From contig JACPMV010000015.1 in the NCBI GenBank assembly GCA_016185845.1, positions 1 to 43,484 of the forward strand: a DNA stretch of 43,484 nucleotides. The letters run 5' to 3'. Shown in pieces: positions 40,818-43,484 of the stretch (the stretch's first letter is position 1; the number at the start of each line of letters is the position of its first letter). The DNA comes from Candidatus Woesearchaeota archaeon (GTDB lineage: Archaea > Nanobdellota > Nanobdellia > Woesearchaeales > GW2011-AR4). The translations under genes were made by a program, and so were the position numbers. The notes under the pieces were generated by a model, which saw only the letters and a program-made list of their open reading frames with translations, searched no databases and was not told the origin of the DNA.

Positions 40818-41186
40818 ATGGTCAATACGAAATTAAAGCCTATTTTTCCAAGCTTAAGGGAAAAGAAAAGGTACTTAGCCTTTGAAATTATCTCGAAAGA
40901 AAGAATAGGCGGGCTAAATGCGGTTTCAGATGCAGTATACTCTGCTTCAATGCAGTTCATGGGAGTTATAGAGGCTGCAAAAGCAGGCGTAATGATGCTG
41001 AGCAACAAATGGAATCAAAATACTCAAAGAGGAATAATAAAAGTAGGGCACAGGCATGCAGATGCTATGAAAGCGTCCCTGACTTTTATAACCAGGATAG
41101 AAAACAAGGAAGCAATCTGCAGAAGCCTCGGAGTTTCGGGAATTTTAAAGAAAGCGGAGAATAATTATTTGAAAACAGCAGCGTAA
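40818..41186 (+). CDS. rnp2: ribonuclease P protein component 2 (Pop5)
   Basis: 122 aa, usual size. Pop5/Rpp14 fold signs: LREKKRYLAFEIISKE at the start, helix AVYSASMQFMGVIEAAKAGVMM, then QRGIIKVGHRHADAMKASLTFITRI and the ending SLGVSGILKKAENNYL, matching the archaeal LGVSGTLKKA motif. Part of the RNase P protein set for 5' tRNA maturation, relevant to the unusual tRNAs here. It precedes psmA as in the archaeal exosome superoperon. Promoter CCTTTAAATAG (40731-40741). Confidence 0.88.
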   Translation: MVNTKLKPIFPSLREKKRYLAFEIISKERIGGLNAVSDAVYSASMQFMGVIEAAKAGVMMLSNKWNQNTQRGIIKVGHRHADAMKASLTFITRIENKEAICRSLGVSGILKKAENNYLKTAA

Positions 41187-41225
41187 GATTAGGGATTTTT
41201 TTAATTGAAAAGTAATGGATTAAGT

Positions 41226-41324
41226 CGTTAATGAATTGCGCCAATTGTCCAGCGCAGGAAGAACAAACATAATCAAGCGTTTGAACGCATTAACGAATAA
41301 TACAATAACGATTGAACATTAACG
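41226..41324 (+). ncRNA. structured element, copy 2 (5' of psmA)
   Basis: Matches copy 1 at a constant offset of 16250. P1 CGTTAATG (41226-41233)/CATTAACG (41317-41324), 8 of 8; its outer pair is C-G where copy 1 has A-T. P2 TTGCGC/GCGCAG (41236-41241/41252-41257, 5 pairs), loop with ATTGT, which can pair with ACAAT at 41302-41306. A third hairpin CGTT/AACG (41278-41281/41292-41295) is in a shifted register compared with copy 1. A T-run/TATA-like site (41196-41205) precedes it. About 65 bases remain to the psmA start. Confidence 0.6.
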
Positions 41325-41388
41325 AAAAACACATTAACTAAATTTCAATAAAAACAAATTAAAAAATGATTAACCGGAGGTAATTATT

Positions 41389-42135
41389 ATGCAGCCAATG
41401 CAGCATCAGATGATGGGTTATGACAGGGCAATCACAATGTTCAGCCCTGACGGAAGATTATTGCAGGTTGAATATGCCAAAAAAACAGTAAGGCAGGGCT
41501 CCACGGCAATAGGGATGGTCTGCTCTGACGGAGTATTGCTGGTGGCTGACAAAAGGGTTGTTGACAGCCTTATAGTGCCTGAATCTGTCGAGAAAATCTG
41601 GCAGATTGACGACAACATAGGGGCGGCAGCATCCGGAATATTAAGCGACGCAAGGGTTTTGATAGACAGAGCACAATTAAAGGCGCAGCAGCACAAGGTC
41701 ACTTACGATTCTGAAATCGACACTTTGACCATTGTAAAGGACATATGCGACCTGAAGCAGATATGCACGCAAAGCGGCGGCTTAAGGCCTTTTGGAGTTT
41801 CAATACTTGTAGCAGGCATTGATGATCATTCTCCGAAATTGTTCGAGACAGACCCGATAGGAATATACTTCCAGTACAAGGCAACGGCAATCGGAGAAGG
41901 CGAAGTCGAGGTTGAGGAAATTTTACATAGTGAATACAAGCAGGACATGAGCATTGAAGAAGGCTTAAAGCTGTCTTTGAAGGCCCTTAAAAAGGTCCTT
42001 GGCGAAAATTTTAATGTGGAAAGGATTGATGCGGCTCATATCACAACAGCCGAAAAAAAGTTCAGAAGAGTGGCAAAATCAAAAATGGAGAAGATGTCAT
42101 CAGAGCTGAAAGATGACAAAAAGCCCAAGAAATGA
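41389..42135 (+). CDS. psmA: proteasome subunit alpha
   Basis: 248 aa. Forms the outer rings of the archaeal 20S proteasome. N-terminal gate GYDRAITMFSPDGRLLQVEYAKKTVRQGSTAIGM is the alpha signature; then VLLVADKRVV, AASGILSDARVLIDRAQ, and YKATAIGEGEVEVEEIL. No catalytic N-terminal Thr, as expected. Start at ATG 41389 with GGAGG eight bases before it. The beta subunit is not in this window. Seven bases before the SBDS gene. Confidence 0.96.
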   Translation: MQPMQHQMMGYDRAITMFSPDGRLLQVEYAKKTVRQGSTAIGMVCSDGVLLVADKRVVDSLIVPESVEKIWQIDDNIGAAASGILSDARVLIDRAQLKAQQHKVTYDSEIDTLTIVKDICDLKQICTQSGGLRPFGVSILVAGIDDHSPKLFETDPIGIYFQYKATAIGEGEVEVEEILHSEYKQDMSIEEGLKLSLKALKKVLGENFNVERIDAAHITTAEKKFRRVAKSKMEKMSSELKDDKKPKK

Positions 42136-42142
42136 GTGAATT

Positions 42143-42847
42143 ATGATGGTCACAGTAGATCAGGCGATAATCGCAAGGCTTAAAGTCCAGGGCAATAATT
42201 TCGAGATTCTTGTTGACTGCGCCAATGCGCTTGCAGTAAGGGAAGGCAGGGAAATAAGCATGAGGGATGTTCTTGCCGCAATGCAGGTTTTTTCCGACGC
42301 AAAAAAGGGATTAGCAGCTTCTGAAACTGCGATGAAGCAGATTTTCGGGACAAGCGACGCAGAGGATGTTTCAAAAGAGATCATAAAAAAAGGCGAAATC
42401 CAGCTTACACAGGAATACAGGGAAAAATTAAGGGAGGAAAAAAGAAAGCAGATTATTTCAATCCTGCACAGGAACGGAGTTGATCCAAAGACTCATCTGC
42501 CGCATCCTCCGCAAAGGATTGAAAACGCTTTTGCAGAGGCAAAATTTCATGTTGACGAGTTTAAGCAAGTTCAGGAGCAGGTTCAGGAAGCGCTGAAAGC
42601 ATTAAGGCCAATACTGCCCATAAAATTCGAGATCAAGGAAATAGCGCTCAAGATATCCCCTGATTACGCGCCAAAATGCTATTCAACAGTCAAGCAGTTC
42701 GGCACAATGCTCAGGGAAGAATGGCAGACGAACGGTTACTGGGTTGCTGTTGTAGAGATTCCCGGCGGCCTGGAAAGCGACCTTTACGACAAATTAAACA
42801 GGATATGCCACGGGAATGTGGAAAGCAAGGTTTTGAAGACGAAGTGA
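42143..42847 (+). CDS. SBDS/Sdo1 ribosome maturation protein
   Basis: 234 aa, normal for archaeal SBDS. Domain I (1-90) has LKVQGNNFEILVDCANALAVREG and FGTSDAEDVSKEIIKKGEIQ; domain II is helical (YREKLREEKRKQIISILHRNGVDPKT, PHPPQRIENAFAEAK); domain III is ferredoxin-like (LPIKFEIKEIALKISPDYAPK onward). Helps release anti-association factor aIF6 from the large subunit. Co-transcribed with psmA in many archaea. Confidence 0.95.
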   Translation: MMVTVDQAIIARLKVQGNNFEILVDCANALAVREGREISMRDVLAAMQVFSDAKKGLAASETAMKQIFGTSDAEDVSKEIIKKGEIQLTQEYREKLREEKRKQIISILHRNGVDPKTHLPHPPQRIENAFAEAKFHVDEFKQVQEQVQEALKALRPILPIKFEIKEIALKISPDYAPKCYSTVKQFGTMLREEWQTNGYWVAVVEIPGGLESDLYDKLNRICHGNVESKVLKTK

Positions 42848-42853
42848 ATAAAA

Positions 42854-43147
42854 ATGAATGATATTGTAATTCATGATATTAATCCGGAAATAAGGAAAGT
42901 GAGAGAAAGCGGATATGTGGAAATATCGCGTACGCCATTAGAGGAGAGGCTGAAACAGGTAAAATTAGTCTTCGAATTTGGCCGGTCTGCTTTAAGTCAC
43001 CCAAATAACAAACCTCGCGTGCAGCGGGCTTTGAATGCAATGAAGGACGCAATTATAGACAATCTTGCCAGGCCTTGGGATTTCAGGGAAGCTTATGAAT
43101 TTGGCAATTTATACAAGGCAATGGTCCAACCGTATTTACCGGGTTAA
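42854..43147 (+). CDS. hypothetical protein, 97 aa
   Basis: Not recognised. Helical and soluble (PLEERLKQVKLVFEFGRSAL, RVQRALNAMKDAIIDNLARPW). It starts six bases after the SBDS stop where archaeal superoperons usually have rrp4, so it would be an extra gene in that operon. Confidence 0.5.
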   Translation: MNDIVIHDINPEIRKVRESGYVEISRTPLEERLKQVKLVFEFGRSALSHPNNKPRVQRALNAMKDAIIDNLARPWDFREAYEFGNLYKAMVQPYLPG

Positions 43148-43170
43148 ATGTAATATTTAAAAAATTGAAA

Positions 43171-43476
43171 ATGAACATCACCACAGATAAAATAGATCAG
43201 AAATTTGCTATGAGCCAAAGAAAAGGCATTGCAGAAATAATCAAGGCAAAGGGAATACTAAATATTGCAAAATCTGAGCCTGATTCTCAGCTGCCTCTTT
43301 CGCATGAAACAATTCTTCTTTCGACAATTTCCGGAAGCTTTGATATGCCTGTTCCGAAAATTCAGCTGGCTTCAATGCAGGGAAACAATTCTGCATCAAA
43401 AGATGAGCAGGAGGATGCTGAAGGAAAAAATACAGCCTCAAAGAAATGGGGCTACAAATCAAGTTTAAACATATAA
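43171..43476 (+). CDS. hypothetical protein, 101 aa
   Basis: Start at ATG 43171 preferred over TTG 43165; a TATA-like TAATATTTAAAA (43150-43161) precedes it. The first 60 residues may fold (helix KIDQKFAMSQRKGIAEIIKAKG); the rest is polar and probably disordered (GNNSASKDEQEDAEGKNTASKK). Not recognised. AAGGTGA right after the stop (43475-43481) looks like the ribosome-binding site of the next gene, beyond the edge. Confidence 0.5.
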   Translation: MNITTDKIDQKFAMSQRKGIAEIIKAKGILNIAKSEPDSQLPLSHETILLSTISGSFDMPVPKIQLASMQGNNSASKDEQEDAEGKNTASKKWGYKSSLNI

Positions 43477-43484
43477 GGTGAAAA

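Noticed and set aside
1-43484. CRISPR array, insertion sequence or prophage
   Set aside because: No regularly spaced repeats, transposase, integrase or phage structural genes seen; the only mobile-type gene is the homing endonuclease.

Overview
The window reads as chromosomal DNA of a DPANN-type archaeon (Woesearchaeota/Pacearchaeota-like; inference, no 16S here). Archaeal marks are the proteasome alpha subunit, SBDS/Sdo1 and RNase P Pop5 in the order of the archaeal exosome superoperon, type II (archaeal) GAPDH, RibL FAD synthetase, Dph6, DUF131, TATA boxes about 25 bp before many start codons (leaderless genes), and two tRNA genes with bulge-helix-bulge introns. Much of the metabolism looks bacterial or eukaryote-like: glutamine synthetase I, carAB, RibD/RibB/RibA, GlpX FBPase, an animal/plant-type class I aldolase and alanine dehydrogenase.

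Layout. 0-7 kb: truncated nadE, a HAD hydrolase and lipoprotein pair, dph6, a ribL-VKOR-DoxX operon and glnA divergent from an Lrp/AsnC regulator. 7.5-11.2 kb: intron-bearing tRNA-Pro, MarC, HtrA-like protease, a LAGLIDADG endonuclease gene running into an intron-bearing tRNA-Arg. 11.2-18 kb: CNNM transporter, argS, ribB, ribD, a RHH/PIN toxin-antitoxin pair. 18.8-26.3 kb: carB, carA, a possible acetyltransferase, argF, an HTH-ACT regulator, ribA. 26.4-31.6 kb: small membrane proteins, a large structured RNA region, an S30AE-like protein, a phosphohexomutase, an HExxH protein. 31.6-36.3 kb: central carbon cluster (broken ald, gap, fba, glpX). 36.4-40.7 kb: an RHH-sugar nucleotidyltransferase fusion, a secreted caspase-like protein, a second phosphohexomutase. 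40.8-43.5 kb: rnp2-psmA-sdo1 and two unknown genes.

The most unusual signals are non-coding. (1) An ungapped element of about 110 nt occurs twice, directly before the HTH-ACT gene (24971-25080) and before psmA (41221-41330), at about 75% identity, with a shared fold and one compensatory base pair. (2) A 290-nt region (26955-27240) carries a TATA promoter, palindromic operators, a 14-bp 5' hairpin, a 12-bp closing helix, two perfect hairpins and a predicted H-type pseudoknot before a small coiled-coil gene. (3) Short palindromic elements recur between genes, and two appear to lie in frame inside conserved enzymes (carB, phosphohexomutase).

Genes of unknown function with few lysines alternate with the lysine-rich conserved genes through the whole window. 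All functional calls come from reading motifs by eye; no database search was possible.
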